NCBI GenBank assembly: GCA_038501625.1
Contig: JAZAYU010000008.1
Location: 1,922,001-1,986,000, forward strand
DNA from: Corbicula japonica
Lineage: Eukaryota; Mollusca; Bivalvia; Venerida; Cyrenidae
Direction: 5' to 3'
DNA: 64,000 bases
Shown here: one piece after another, positions 13,701 through 28,700 of the stretch
Layout: each line of letters opens with the position of its first letter
Position numbering within the stretch: the first letter of the stretch is position 1
Translations under genes and position numbers: made by a program
Notes under the pieces: generated by a model
Databases searched by the model: none
Told to the model about the DNA's origin: nothing
What the model saw: only the letters and a program-made list of their open reading frames with translations

Positions 13701-16700
13701 AAGGAAGGCAGCGGAGCTGACCAATAGAGAAGAGCCCCACATAGCACGTACAGCTGAACGTCGCTCAATGAGCGATAAGGCTAAGAGTATGGATGATAGT
13801 AAGTAAATTGAATGTTAAATGGAAGCAATAAATACATCATATTCTGTGTGTTTGTGATGCTTCATTAACCCTTTCACTGCCGTCCCTATTATTTTCGGCG
13901 TATTTGCCATATGGACGGCTTTTGCTGTTTCTATATATAGACCAGCATGCAAAACGCAAAGCGGGTGTTTCTATGCTGACGTAGGCAGATCATTGAAGTA
14001 TTGACCAATAATGTTATTGCTTTCGTTTTCACATGTAAACATAGTAACTACGTCGATATATCTATAAATAACCATCCTCATTCTGACCTTGGCATTGGTA
14101 TTTTTAAAAAGCTCTTGGCACTGACGACGTCAATTTGGGTTTTCGACGTTGGCAGCAAAAGGGTTAACCTTTTCTTCCATATATACACCTAGAATTGCAT
14201 ATGCAAACAGTGTAGATCCAGATCAGTGCTATCTGATCAGGATCTTCACTGTTCTCTTTTTTATTTTGATTTATTTGGTTATATCTGATCGAAAAGGAAA
14301 AGTTCAGATCTCGATCAGACTACACGAATGTGCTGGCAGATCTGGATCTTCACTGGTCACACTTGCGTAAAAACATTTATAATATGAAGTTAAGGGTTAA
14401 CTTCTTTACAGTTCTGTAAGTCATAGTAAGGATTACTGTTGTATGCTCAGTTTGCAAAAAATAGATTGAAAAGTAACACCTGAGACAGTGTCATCCTTAT
14501 TTACAGTGGCTATGAAGAGAAGGCCGAACGATGAGAATGATTTACATGACAGAAAGCATGGCGATCCTGATGCTACCCTCGAGCGAGACCGGACTGCTGC
14601 TGGCCTATATGGAAAGAACGCCAAGGGTCCAAATGGTGAAGATGCTTCTGACAGGCTTGATCACCAACCAGGACAAGAGGTTAGTAATAAGGCCAGTGCC
14701 TAAACCTACTCTTTCATTTCAGTTATGATTGATCTGGATCTACACTTGTCATGCATGTGATAAAGCCATATTCATACTTTGCTTCAGTGTGTTAACATAT
14801 GGGTTGACTACAAGGTCATTACTGTAATATTTTCTTAATGCCTATTGAAATGAGCATCTGTTTTCTTCTTAATACCAGTAAATAAAACAAAGCAGGTGGT
14901 GCTCTTTGTGCTTAAGTTAATGAACAAACTGACTATATTGGAAATCTTAAAAATCTTTAACTAGAAGGGATTGCTCTCTGTTTTCTTTTTAACAGAGTTT
15001 TACCATTACAGAAACTGCTAGAACATATTAAACCCTTTACTCCATACATACAACTTCATGGCATGGGCAAACAGTGTGGATCCAGATCAGTCGGCACATC
15101 CATGTCATCTGAACAGGATCTACAGTGTTTGCTTTAAGATTTGTTAGGTTGTTTCTGACCAAGAATCAACCAGTGAAGACCTGGGCCAGCTGATCTGGAT
15201 CTTCACTGGTAGAACATGTGAATAAATGGATTTATATGGAGTAAGAGTTAGCCTGTTGAACTATTTGCAGCCCGGTTCGGAAGGTCCACCTGGATACAGC
15301 CCTGATGCCTCGGCACTGTCAGATGGTGGCAAGAAAGCCAAGAAGGATAAGGAGGATGAAAAGAAGAGGAAGAGAGAGGAGGAGAGGAAAAGGAAAGAAG
15401 AAGAGAAGGAGAGAAAGAGGCTAGAAAAAGAAAAGAAGAAGGTAAATGTCTCTATGAAGATAGAATGGACATACTAGTAATAGGAAAACCTAAGAATGAA
15501 CCTAAAACCTTAATATATTTATCTCTTGCATGAACACATTTCTGAGATGTGTTACAATCACATGTTTGTACAAAAATCTTTGCATGTGCTTAATTCAAGT
15601 CTCTATTTAGGTTGTTATTACAAGCCTTGTAAAGTGGCACAACTTGGCACATTTAAAGTATAAGTTGATTGTTTCTCAAAATTTCACTTTTATATTGTGA
15701 TGATTCACCTCTGTAATTTATAGTTAATAAATCACTGCATCTTGGTGTTCATGCACACGTATTTCAGGGTAAAGCCCAAGAGACTTCCATAGACGATGTT
15801 ATGCCAGACCCTGCAGTCCTTGAACAGGTCAGTAACCAGCACTCTCATGCACATCTCTCACTTACTTATTCAAGAATTATCTCCCATTACATGTACACAT
15901 CTTATAGAAGATATGCAAGAAAGTTGGAAGAATTGTTAAACGCTTTACTCCCCAGGATTTAGATTTAGAAGCAAACAGTGTAGATTCAGATCGGGCTGAT
16001 CTGGATCTACACTGGCAGCACAAGGGATTAAAGTAATATCTATGGAGTAAAGAGTTAACACTGCATGCATGTGGTCACCTAAGTGCCAAAACAAGCATTT
16101 CTTTTATGACATTTGCATTTTGCATAGAATTCAAGATATGATTTATTGCTTTCTTTGAGTAAAAGTCTGAAAACAAATCAATCAGTCAAATAGCCTAGAA
16201 ACAGGAATTGTGTCGTGTCAGTTTTACATTTTAATGCTCTACTACTCAAAAATGAACAGTTTTATCACAAGAAAAAGAACTTTCAAAAAACAGCTTTCAT
16301 AGTTATTGTTAGTTACAAAGTCAAATTAGTAAACAAATGTTATCTAGAAGAATTACCAACAAAGAATTACATTATTGTTCTATGAGATATCGCAAGTGTA
16401 ATTTATAGCTTTTCAACTCACTGTTATTAGGTTGAAATATATACTAACGGATCAAAGAAACTATGCATCACATTAAATGGAAACAGAAGTGAATTCTTCG
16501 CTTAGCATTAATACTTTTATTTTAATATTTGTTGTACGTTTTGGCAGATTGTCTGAAATAATAAGTAACAAATTACACATTATAATAACTTAAATTGATG
16601 CACATGTACTTTATTCCTTTAGTATGAAAAGGCACTCAAATGTATTTAGTTGAAGAACTTGTATTGTTGGAAGTCTGTACAATTTGATACAAATATACAA

Positions 16701-19700
16701 GAAACAAGAAAAATAGCTGTGTTTAGTCTGTATCAGGAGCTAGTCAAGTCAGTTGTATAGGCTTATAGAATCAGTATTGTACAAGTAGCAATAGATGTTA
16801 CTTAATATTTCCATTTAGAAGGAGAAAGAGGACAAAAAGTCGAGTGTTGGTTTGTTCGGAGGCCTTCTCCGACGATCACAGAGAGATAAATCTGATAAGA
16901 GTAAATCGGAGAAGGATGGAAAATCTAAAACTGTGGTAGCGCAGCCCGTCGACGATCGTGAGGAACAGGTTCTCAGCATCATTTATACAATAGATGTATT
17001 CCCAATCGCTTGCCTGTATCTGCTGTTAACCCTTTACTCCATATATACACCTTTTTACCCATGTTTGACCAGTGTAGATCCAGATCAGCCTGCACATCTT
17101 TGGAATTTGATAAAGATCTGCACTGTTTGCTTATTGGTCAGAAATAACCTAATAATAATAAAATGAACAGTGCAGATCCTGATCAGATGGCAATAATGTG
17201 CCAACTGATCCCAATCTACAAACTTATCTGGATCTACACTGTTCACCCATGCCATAAGAGCGTGTGTATGGAGGAAAAGATTAACTTGTATATCAATGTT
17301 AAGATTTATAGCTGCTGTAATTTAATATAAGACCACCATTGAAGAAATGTTTTTTTTTCTATGGCCAAGAGAGAGAGTAATATTTAGTAAAATATTTTTC
17401 TTGAATTTCAGTTATTTTAAGGCAGTTAAAGATGTAAAAAGCTTGGTGTACAGTACCTTCATTAAATCTGGACTTGCAAGTCCACAGAAAACAATCATTA
17501 TTTTGTACATGTAAACAAGTTAGGGTATGGATAGGCAAGTGAGGGAAAAAAAACACCTTCAATAGGTTGGCTGAAATTCGCTCTTTCCTTCTTATTTAGA
17601 TAATTTGATATTACTCACAAAACATTTTATATCTCAACAAAAATTATTAAAATATTTGATTTAGTATTAGCAGAAAATTTTGTGAGAATCTTTTTATGTT
17701 CAGCAGTTTGCCACTGTTTGCATGGGAAAAATGTGACTAAGAGCATATTAATTGAAAATTGTATAAAACCCAATTCAGAGTTGCTGGTGATTTAAGTTTG
17801 TGTGTGTAAATATTTAACTATCACGAGGATAGTTTTTTGTCTGCCGTCCTTGATCATAATGTGCGAGAAATGTCACTCAAGCACACTTTTACAGATCTGA
17901 TACCTCCCATTACCTTTTTTAAGGCATTCAATATTGTTGATATTTTAGGATTTGTCATAAATTTCTCACACATCATTTGAATAATTGAAAAATCAATGAT
18001 TTGTGTGTGTTTGGAATTTCGTCTTTTTAAATAAAATACTGTTTATCTTCTGAAATAGTGACAAGAATTACAATTTCAATTTACTGATCAATATAACCCT
18101 TTCCTCCATAGATATATCTTTATTGCGTGAGCGAACAGTTTAGATCCAGAACAGCCAACACATCCATGCCGTCTGATCAGGATCTAAACTTTTCGCTTTT
18201 TATTCATCAGGATATTTATGACCAAAATGCGATGGATGTGCCAGCTGATCTGGATATACACTGGTCGCACATGCGTAAAAATGCATATTTATGGAGGAAT
18301 GGGTAAAGTCAAACAAAGGCCAGGGTCAGAGATTATAAAACTAAAAATGGGGACTAGCCTTGAATGTCAAGCAACTGATTGGCTGAAATGGTGACAAGTC
18401 TCCATTTAAGTAATTCAGATGCTTGAGATTTGAGAATGGTTTCCATTCTCAGCTTTTAATGTTCAGCCCAGTAAGGCCATGCTTGTTCAGCCTGTAAAGC
18501 AACAGAGCTTTGCTTTGCCCTTTTATTACAGTAGATAGTAGTCTGATCTGCACTCTAACTCTACATTGGGTAAAGGGTTGCACAGTTTAATTTTCTTTTT
18601 TATGTTATAAGTTTGAAATGTTTGCTTGTTTTGTGTCAGGGTAGACCTTTTAATTAATGAAAATTAATGTAAATATGAAACAACTTCATATTATTTACTT
18701 CAAAAGTTGAATTGGGATAGTTTTTATTACCTTGACTAATCAAAGGAGAGCTTTCATACTTGCTCGAGGGCCTTGCAGTTGTTTCCACGTCACTCATCCA
18801 ACTCAAGTTTGTTTGCACTTGGTTCGCCGCCTTAAAACTACTTTAGATCCACTTCAGTCAATATTATACCATCCTGATCAGAATAATTTCCAGTAATGAA
18901 TCTAAAAGGAACTAGTGTAGATGCTGATCCGCTTGCACAGATCCACACTAGCTGACATGTGATAAAAGCCATAGACTTATGGTTAAGTAGGCTTTCTCCT
19001 TGGACAGCCCATTAAAAATAAAACTAAATATTAAATAATTATCCTCCATTATCATTTGTTTCTGCTTAAATTAATATTTATTTGGGTTTATTTACTCTAA
19101 TATGTATATAGATGTTTATGCTTAGAAATACATGTTAAATATTTATTCACAATATTTGTATGTCAGTGAGAATGCAATGTTTTGCAGAAACCCAAACCTG
19201 TTCCAACCTGGGCTTTGCCAGGTATGCAAGAAATGATGGAGAAAAGAGCCATTCAGGTTGTTTCTTGCATCTAGGCATGGTTTGAATCGTCAACCATTCA
19301 TGTGGACTGTAACTTACAACAATCATATTCCCAGTTGCCTGATTGCACTATAGTTCAGTTATCAAGTTTTGTTTCATTTTCTTTTTTATCATCAGTCATG
19401 TTTTTATAGCATGATTTCAGGACATGCAATAGTTAAGAACTTTGGCTAGAAATAAATTAACATCGGTTTTTCTCACTTGTTCATTGGTAATACAATATCA
19501 ATGTTGTGCCTGCCTACCACATGGGTTGAGTAAGTGGAAACTGAAAATACTTGTTCAAATGATAGTGGATGGAATGAGTTAACCCTTTCCTGTACAGATA
19601 CACCTTTATTGCCTTGGCGAACAGTTTAGATCCAGATCAGCCGGCACATCCGTGCCGTCGGATCAGGATCTAAACTATTCGCTTTTTGATTCATTAGGTT

Positions 19701-22700
19701 ATTTCAGACCAAAATGCGACCAGTGCAGATCCTGATCAGACGGCACGGATGTGCCGGCTGATCTGGATCTACACTGGTCGCACATGCGTAAAAATGCGTA
19801 TATATACAGGAATGAGTTAAGCTAACATAAGCCTTATCTGCATGTGCCTTCACAACACATGTTTGATCACATGTTGTCAGTTACATCACATTCATTGTAA
19901 TCTGTATTTAGTAAATATGTGTAATAGGGATATCTTGATAGTTATGCTCATAGTCATTCTATGTCCAGTTTTGAATTTTCTAGTCCCATGATTATAAAAC
20001 TGAGAATGGAGACAGCATCTAATCTCAAGCATCTGATTGGCTAAAATGGAGATGAGACTGGAAACCAGTCTCAAATTTCAAGCATCACTTCAGCCAATCA
20101 GATGGTTGAGATTTGAGACTGGTCTCTGTTCTCAGTTTATAATCTTTAGCCCAGATTGTGATGAATATGTTTGGAAGATGTGCTTGTGGTGTACATTTAG
20201 TTAGTCATTAACTTCATCATTCAATGAGAAAAAGTGAATTTAAAAGGACTACTTTGTATGGGAGATAAATATACTGAAATTTTTATATATAGTTTTGAAT
20301 ATGACTGCTTGTTTCATGAATTTTTGTGTTGCCCTTTCCAAGATGAGGTGTTAAATAAGGATCCCTTTGTCTGTTCATCATTCCATCATGAAAATCTAAT
20401 ATTGGCTATAACTTTGCCATTCCTTAATATTTCTTCATCAACTTTCAAATTATATTGCTCATGACAACAGGGTTGTGACAAAGCCAAATTGGTTAGGCCA
20501 AGGTCACATTTGATATAGTTATGACCCTTTTATACTTGGATTTTTCTCTAAAACAATATTGGCTTGTACTTTGCCATTCCTAATATTTCTTCATAAAAAT
20601 AACAGTTTTTTCTGACAAAGTACCCAAGGGCGGCACAATTGTTCATCTGAACACCAATCTATTTATGTAATGAACAGGTTCATTTGGTTTGAGTTGGTCG
20701 GTACATCATCTTTTCTTGGACATTTTGAATTGAGGAACATTTTTGCTTGGACATTTTGAATTCAGGAAAATTTTTGCTTGGACATTTTTGTATTATAAAG
20801 GAACATTTTTACACAAATAGATCATAATCAGAATGAATGTTGTACGTTTGAATAGGATTCTGCAAAACCAGAAAGAATTCTCCAAGTACCCCGAATAGAA
20901 GTGGAAGAAGTCAATATTACAGAAGATATAGATCCTGACATTCAAGAGTATGAAACAGACTACCAGTCTGAATCTGCACCAGTAAACCAGTCTATACCAG
21001 GAGCAGAGCACTCTACTGTCTCTGTAGATTTGGAAGGAGATAACTCTTCTGGAGAAGCCTTGACAGATGACCAGGTTTCTGTAATGTGCCTGCTGGAATG
21101 GAAATATTGTCAAGTTTCAGTTGCCATTGTTATCATGTATTGTTGCATTTGATCTCCCTCCAAAACCATTGTTGTACAGGAATGCTAACATGCCTGATCT
21201 ACTTGTTTTTTCTTTTCAGGGTTTTGTGTGTTTATATATTTGAATGATTATAACAGTTATGTTAAGTTAAAATAACATAGTTTCAATGATTACAGGTGTT
21301 GTGAAGCCTCCTTAGTTATAGTTGTTTTGAATAAAATGGGACTTGGTGTTATTTGGCTGTATTTGCACATTTGTGCATCCTTTATTGTGAAATTTCAGAT
21401 TTATATTTACATGATTTGCATCATAAAGCTTCCCACTAAAACTTTAATATTTTCTGGCTTTAATTTTATACCATATTACATGTACATGTTATTTTGACAT
21501 ATTTATATCTGTGTTATCTTTTGTAAACAACAGAAATATGTTACAAAATAGTTTTTTTGATACCAATAATAAGACTTTTACAGAGATTTCTTTGCACCAC
21601 ATCATACTTCCTTGGCAACGTATAAGTTTAAAGGAAAATAACCATACAGATTTTATTGGCTTTGTATAGATAGATGTAAAGAATAGATGTAAAGAATAGA
21701 TTGTACAATGTGATTCTTACTGTAATGCCTTACCTTATATTTTTCTTTCTGTGTTTGCAGTTGAAAGAGGACTTCCTACAGTTACTACGGGAGACCCCCG
21801 ACATCACAAGCACATCCCGCTTAGAAGACGTGCAGCACAAAATTCAGAACGACCCACGATTCAAGGCTGTAGATAGTGATGCAAGAAAACAGTGGTTTAA
21901 TGAATATGTGGACGATATGGTAAAAGCACATTGTTTATACTTGTTTATTCTTGTACCCTTGTCCTTATTGTGAATGGAGTTGACTCCAAATAGCCACATC
22001 CTGACTCACTTGAGCTATTTAATGGTTACGTCTCTGCCATGGAACTGGCAAATAACATGGGGCTTTTGTTGGTAAGTGGTTACCCCTTTCCACCATAAAA
22101 ACACATTTTATTGCATGTGTGATCCAGATCAGCAGGCACATCTATGCTAACTGAACAAGATCTGCATTGTTCGCTTTTTGGTCAGATATAACCTAAAAAT
22201 TAAAAAAAAGGAACAGTTTAGATCCTGATCAGACAGCATGGATGTGCTGGCTGATCTGGATCTACATGGTTCGCCCACACTTTAAATGTGTATATATGGA
22301 GGAAATGGTTAAGGTACTGACATAGCTTACAACAGGTTGATAGTTCTACTTTAGGTCATATGACATCATCAAGATCCTTATAAAACAGTAAGAGAATCTT
22401 TATTAGCAGAAAAAGTGGGACATTATGTTAATTATCCTGTAGTTGTTTGCATGGATGTCTTGCTTGGATTGAAAGAATTGAAAATCATAATTTATTGATG
22501 AATGAATAAAAATTGTCAGCGATCAAGTCAGACAGTATTCTTCACAATTGTGTAATTAACTTGTCAAAAAACACTACTGTTGGTGCAAAAATAGATTCAA
22601 TTAACAAATATATAAAATAGTAAATTAATAACTGGAACTACATAACAATTGTTCTTTGAAACTACCTAACTACTTTAACCCAATGTATCTGTGTTCAGTA

Positions 22701-25700
22701 ATTTCTACTAAGATTTAAAACCAACAGTAAAAATTATCAGTGCTAATATTTTTTCTTCAGTTGAAGTCGGATTTCATGCGCCTTCTACGGGAGACTCCTA
22801 GCATCACAAGTCAGTCGACTTGGCCAGAAGCGAGACAAGAGATCGACAATGATCCACGATTCCATGCTGTCGATAGCGAGGCCCAGAGGCAGCTCTGGTT
22901 TGATGAATACAAACTCGGTTTGGTGAGTGTCTTTGTGTAGTTGTGCATTTATGCATAATAAAGCTAAAATTGTAGACTAATCTCAGATCTCAAGCATCTG
23001 ATTGGTTGAAATGGTGACAGGTTGCCATTTCAGCCAATCAGATGCTTGAGATTTGAGACCTGTCTCCAATTCTAGTTTAATGATCTTGGTCCCTAGTTTC
23101 TCTCACATCCTATTAACTACAATGCATTTATGTTCTAACCACAACTTGTACTTCCTGTTTTTGGTTGGTAAGGTGATTAATTGAAATGGTTTGATCTCCG
23201 TCTGTATTTAGTAAACTGAGATATAAATTTCATCCAGTTTACATTGTTTACAATGTGGGATTTGGTGTAATCCAAGGGTGAAATTGGCTGGAAGGTGTGT
23301 TTTAGGATAAATTACACTGACTCGCCTTTCAGTGGCTTATGATATTCAGACCTGCCAGTCTTCCAAATTTCAAAAAAGTTTCCTTCATTAAAACTGCTGA
23401 AAGAAAGGTTCTCATGAAATAAATGTGTCATTGGTGTAATTAAGACTTGGGCCTAGGGTTGCTCCTTGCCAAAATATACTGTATATGACCCAGATATTTT
23501 CATTGAAACAGCTGCCATAATGTTTATTTTGAAACCCAGACTCCTTTGTTTTCATTAACCTCCCTTTAATTTGGTAAAAAGCCCTTTCCCTTCTTTTTTT
23601 TATGAAATAAAAGTGATGTTTTGGTATTGACTATGACTTGGAATGTTTGAGATACCAGTGAACTAATTTTTGTCAATTTTCAAATTAGCTCTAGGGAAAG
23701 CATCTTAGAACCATATTGATTTCATTGATAAAACCCTTTTTGTATCAATACATTCAACAGATTTATTGTGCATCTTCTCTTTTGTAATACCTATTTGCCA
23801 GTAATGCTTTATCCATTTTGCATTTTGGCTTGGCTAGTTTTCATGTGTTTAATAAATAGCAGGTACCTATCTTGTTAGATTACTTACAACTGTCTTGTCT
23901 TGTCTCACCACACTAAGTTTGCAAAACTTTGCTAACCCAGACTTGAGTCATATTTGTAACCCAGGCAGACACTTGCCCAAGATCATAAAACTAAAACTGG
24001 AGACCAGTCTTGAATCTCAAGCATCGGATTTGCTGAAATGGAGAATCTGATTCTTGTGATTTGAGACTGGTCTGCAGATTGAGTTTTATGATGTTGGGCA
24101 CCTGAGCAGTCTGTGCATGCTCTTCACTGTTCACAACTCATTCAATAGATAAGGGTCAAACACCTTAACCCTTTCCTGTATAGGTACACCTTTATTGCTG
24201 GCGAACAGTTTAGATCCAGATCAACCGGCACATCTGTGCCGTCTGATCAGGATCTAAACTATTAGCTTCTTGATTCATTAGGTTATTTCTGACCAAAATG
24301 CACCAGTGCAGATTCTGATCAGACGGCACGGATGTGCCGGCTGATCTGGATCTACACTGGTTGCACATGCGTAAAAATGCGTAAATATCAAGGAAAGGGT
24401 TAAAGAACAATGAATGGACTTGCTTAAACCCAGGGAAAGGCAAGGCTATTGCACTAATACGAGGGTTACAGGTTAGGATTCTGTTATCCATTCAATTTTA
24501 TGGTGAATATGATGTAAGACCAATACAATGTATTCTCAGGTCTTTTATTGATCAAAACAGGGGTGATGATATAAAGAACTGATCTGGAATTCTGTATGAT
24601 ATGACTTTTTAAAGATTATATTTTAGATTGATAAAAATCCATATAGATTTTCAAGATTGGTACAGAATTTTATGATAGATCTTTGGATGTAACAAACCAA
24701 TAAAGTGATAGGTATTTATCAGCATGTTCATGTCTGTTGTGTGTACTGCTGTCTTAATAATATATGAACCCCTTTCAAATGTTGACACTGTAGTTTTTCG
24801 CATTGACAGTGTCCGTCATCACCCCTTGTATAAGCAGTCAGATACTGGTTAGAAACCCAGAATACTGTGTGAGACTTGCAAACATAATTAAAGATCTATT
24901 GAGCCTTTACTCCGTGGGATTTTATCTCATGGATGACCAGTGCAGATCCAGGTTCAGGATCTACATTGTTCACTTCTAGATTCATTTGATATTTCTGGCC
25001 AAGAAACACAGTGTAGATCCTGATAGAAGGCACAAATGAGCCCACTGATTTGGATTTATACTGGTCACCCATGTGAGATAAAAAGGAGTATTCATGGAGA
25101 AGAGGGTTTAAGTTGATTGAAATATCTAAAATCACTAAAATTACAAGGCATAGAAAGACTGTTAAAAAGGTTCCTGTGATTCTTTTTAAGGGCTGTGTAG
25201 ATTTTGAGGCATACAAACTTGATAACAGGTTTCATAAGGTATGATGTAGGAATTCTGAAGAAGGGTTTTCCTAGAAGTTGCTAGCTACATATCCCCTCTG
25301 CCCCTGACGATTGCACTAGGAGCTTTGTCTGTGTATGCCATTTGTTGAATTTTCTTGTTACCAGATTTTGTGAATGTGTTTTTGTGTCACCCTTTCGAAG
25401 CAAAGGTGATACATAGGGATCGTTTTGTCTGTTGTCCAGCCTGTCCATCCATCATGAAAACTTAACGTTATCTTTTACTGCCTTTTCTTAGGATTTCGTG
25501 GTCAAACTTTCAAATTATATATTGCATATATGAAAACAGAGTTATGATGATGACAATATCTTTAGGTCAGGGTCACGTTTTATGGAGTTAGACCTCTTTT
25601 GTACTTGGATTTTGTCACAAAAACTTAAAGTTGGCTATAACTTTGCCATTTCATAATATATCTTCATCAAACTTTGCTTGTTTTTCTGATGTTGTTTTAC

Positions 25701-28700
25701 CTAATGGCGACACAAGTGTTCAACTGAACACTCATCTAGTTTGCATTATAGAGAGCTTTTACTGTTATCCCATTGACCCTCTTTGCAGCTGTTTGCACTT
25801 CTTATCCATTTAATATTTCCATATAATGGCACACTTCAGTTCCACTATCAACTTGAAATAAATAAGCATTTGCTGGGCCCAAGATCATTAAAACTAAGAT
25901 TGGAGACCAGTCTCAAATATCAAACAACTGATTGGCTGAAATGGAGACTGGTTTCCAGATTTAGTTATATGATCATGGGGGCCCAGAGGTGACAGTGACC
26001 TAGAAATGCAGAGGAGCTATTACATAATGAAAGCAATTGAATCTTGGGTTCAATTATCCACTGATGAGACCTAACTAGGTACCATCTCTATTCCAAAATC
26101 TTGGATTCCTCTGATTTACTGCCATGTTTTTTGGCACTATCTGTGACACATTTAAGACTGTGGAACACAGTTCAGCCTACACAGGGTTTATACACTCCTA
26201 CATGTGTATGTCTAGACTGTTTGATTTGGGTCAACACTTCTCAAATTAATTTAGTAAATAAGTCTTTTCCCAGCAGCATTTTGAACATTGTAATGGATAG
26301 AATTAATCGGGACACATAAATTAAGTAGGATGTTGGTTATTATGAAACCACCACCCTGAATACTATTTTTGACACCCCAAGAAGCATTTTTAACCTACTA
26401 ATTGTTTTTTCTAGGAATATACTTAAGTCAAGTACTTCATATACTTGAGGACATTTTCAGTGTTGCACTACTGCAAATGATAAGTATAAATAAATCTAAC
26501 TTATCCTCTTTCTGTTGAATTGTTCTCTGCTTGTTCAAACATATTCTTCCACTGCTTTGGAGTTGATAATGTGCAGCATTTTTTCCTGTTAAAATCATGT
26601 GCATGTTTGTATAGAGTGAGAATAGCATGGCAAATAGCTGTATGGTTACAAGAAGGGCAGACTGTTAGTGGTTATGTGGTGTACCAATTTATTCAGGTTA
26701 AGATAGTTTTATAAGTATGTTGAAGTTGTAATTATTAAGAGTGTATTTGTGGTATTTTTGATTCATTGATTAAAAAACATGATTGTACATTTTCCTGATA
26801 TTAAGAATTTAAGATTTTTTTGGTAGTTTCTGACTTTTAGCAGAAATTCTTTATGGCCATTGAACTTCTGGCGCATACAGTTCTAAGTGAGAGGTCCTCA
26901 AGCATACCTAGGTACCTAAAGCATGAGAAAATCATATTTACACTTTTCTCATAGGCTTCAGCAGGTGATGCAGTGTTCAGGCAAGACTTGTATGTGTCCT
27001 TGGATACAACATAGCACATGTATAACAAAGGAAACAAAACATCCAAATTTGGACCTTTGTTTAACCCTTTCCTCCATTTACACACCTTTATGGCATTGGC
27101 GAACAGTGTAGATCCAGATCAGCTGGCACTGTTTGCTATTTGATTTATTAGGTTATTTCTGACCAAAAAGCGACCAGTGCAGATCCTGATCAGACAGCAC
27201 GGATGTGCCACACACATGAAAATGTGTATATATGAAGGAAAGGGTTAAATTGTAATTTTAAAGCATGTTGCAACTTTCCAATAATTCATGTCAAACATAA
27301 TTTCTTTAAAATAGTCGTCCAACAAGGAATGTTATAAAAGTAATAATATTGTATCCGGAAATATTTTGCTTCTAAGCCAAATAATACTGTTCAATTCTTA
27401 CAGCTTGGTGTATACTAAATAAACACTAAATAACGCAAGCATGCACACACTCTTTCTTTTGATGGTTGAATTTACAGTATGTCTCTTTTTGGCCAGCAGC
27501 TTGTCAAATTGTGAATGTACAATACAATTAATAATTAGCGGCATAAACTAGACATTGATACAAAACAAATTTTGCTAATAGAAATATTGTATGTCTATTT
27601 CAGATAAAGTCAGAATTTATGGAGCTGTTGAGGGACACACCAGCAGTGCACAGCCAGGCACGCTGGGAAGGAGTCCGAGACTACCTGGAGTATGATCCTC
27701 GCTATAAGGCCGTCAACAACGATGCTCAAAGGGAAGACTGGTTCGATGAATACATTCAAAACCTGGTAAGAAACCGGTCATATGTAAAGTAACAAGTTTT
27801 AAAATGAATTAGATTTATAAAATATTCAAATTACTCAAAATGACCATAACTCTGAATTTATTTTACTGTGGGTGTTGAAATAAAAAACAAAATGCTTGAA
27901 TTGAGACAGAACCCTAGCTGTGCATTAGAAATTAATAACATTATAAGTACTGGAAAAAGGTATGTTCTGTGTCAAGTAGAAAAATAAACTTTTCTCTCAT
28001 AGTAAATCTTGAGAAGTTCTGTTGGTGACATAAATCTGTAAAGTTAACTCTTTGCTCCATAGATTCACCTTTATGGCATGGGCCAACAGTTTAGATTACC
28101 TGACCAGGATCTACATTGTTCACTTTTAGATTCATTAGGTTATTTCTGACCAAGATGTGACCAGTGCAGATCCAGATCAGAAGGCATGTAAGTGCAAGCT
28201 GATCTGGATCTACACTGTTTGCCCACACTATTCAGGCATATGTATGAGGAAATAGTTAAATCTGTATACAGTCGGGCTCCGCTATATCGCGGTCCGTGGG
28301 GTCCATCCCCTCAAATCGCGTTATTATCGGATCCGCGATATTCGCAGGACAAAGAACTTAGGCTATTCTTAGGTCCGTACATGTATTACTCGTAACATTT
28401 TATCGGTTATTGAAAATAAATCCTTTGTTTGCATGTTGTTTTGTTATTATCTAATAGGTGCTATAGAATTATTACTTTGTGAATTTAACTCACAAAAGTT
28501 TATACTGCGGGCGTTCGTCTAATGCGTTACTCATGTATTTGTTTGACCTGTACGCTGTTTTGAAAGAAAACAATACGCTTGCAGTTCAATCTCACTAAAG
28601 TCAGATCTAACAAAATGTTAGATCTGATGACGACCCGCAGATACCGTCCATTAGTTACAGTGGTTTTCCCCGATTACTATTTTAAGAAATTGTCGACACA

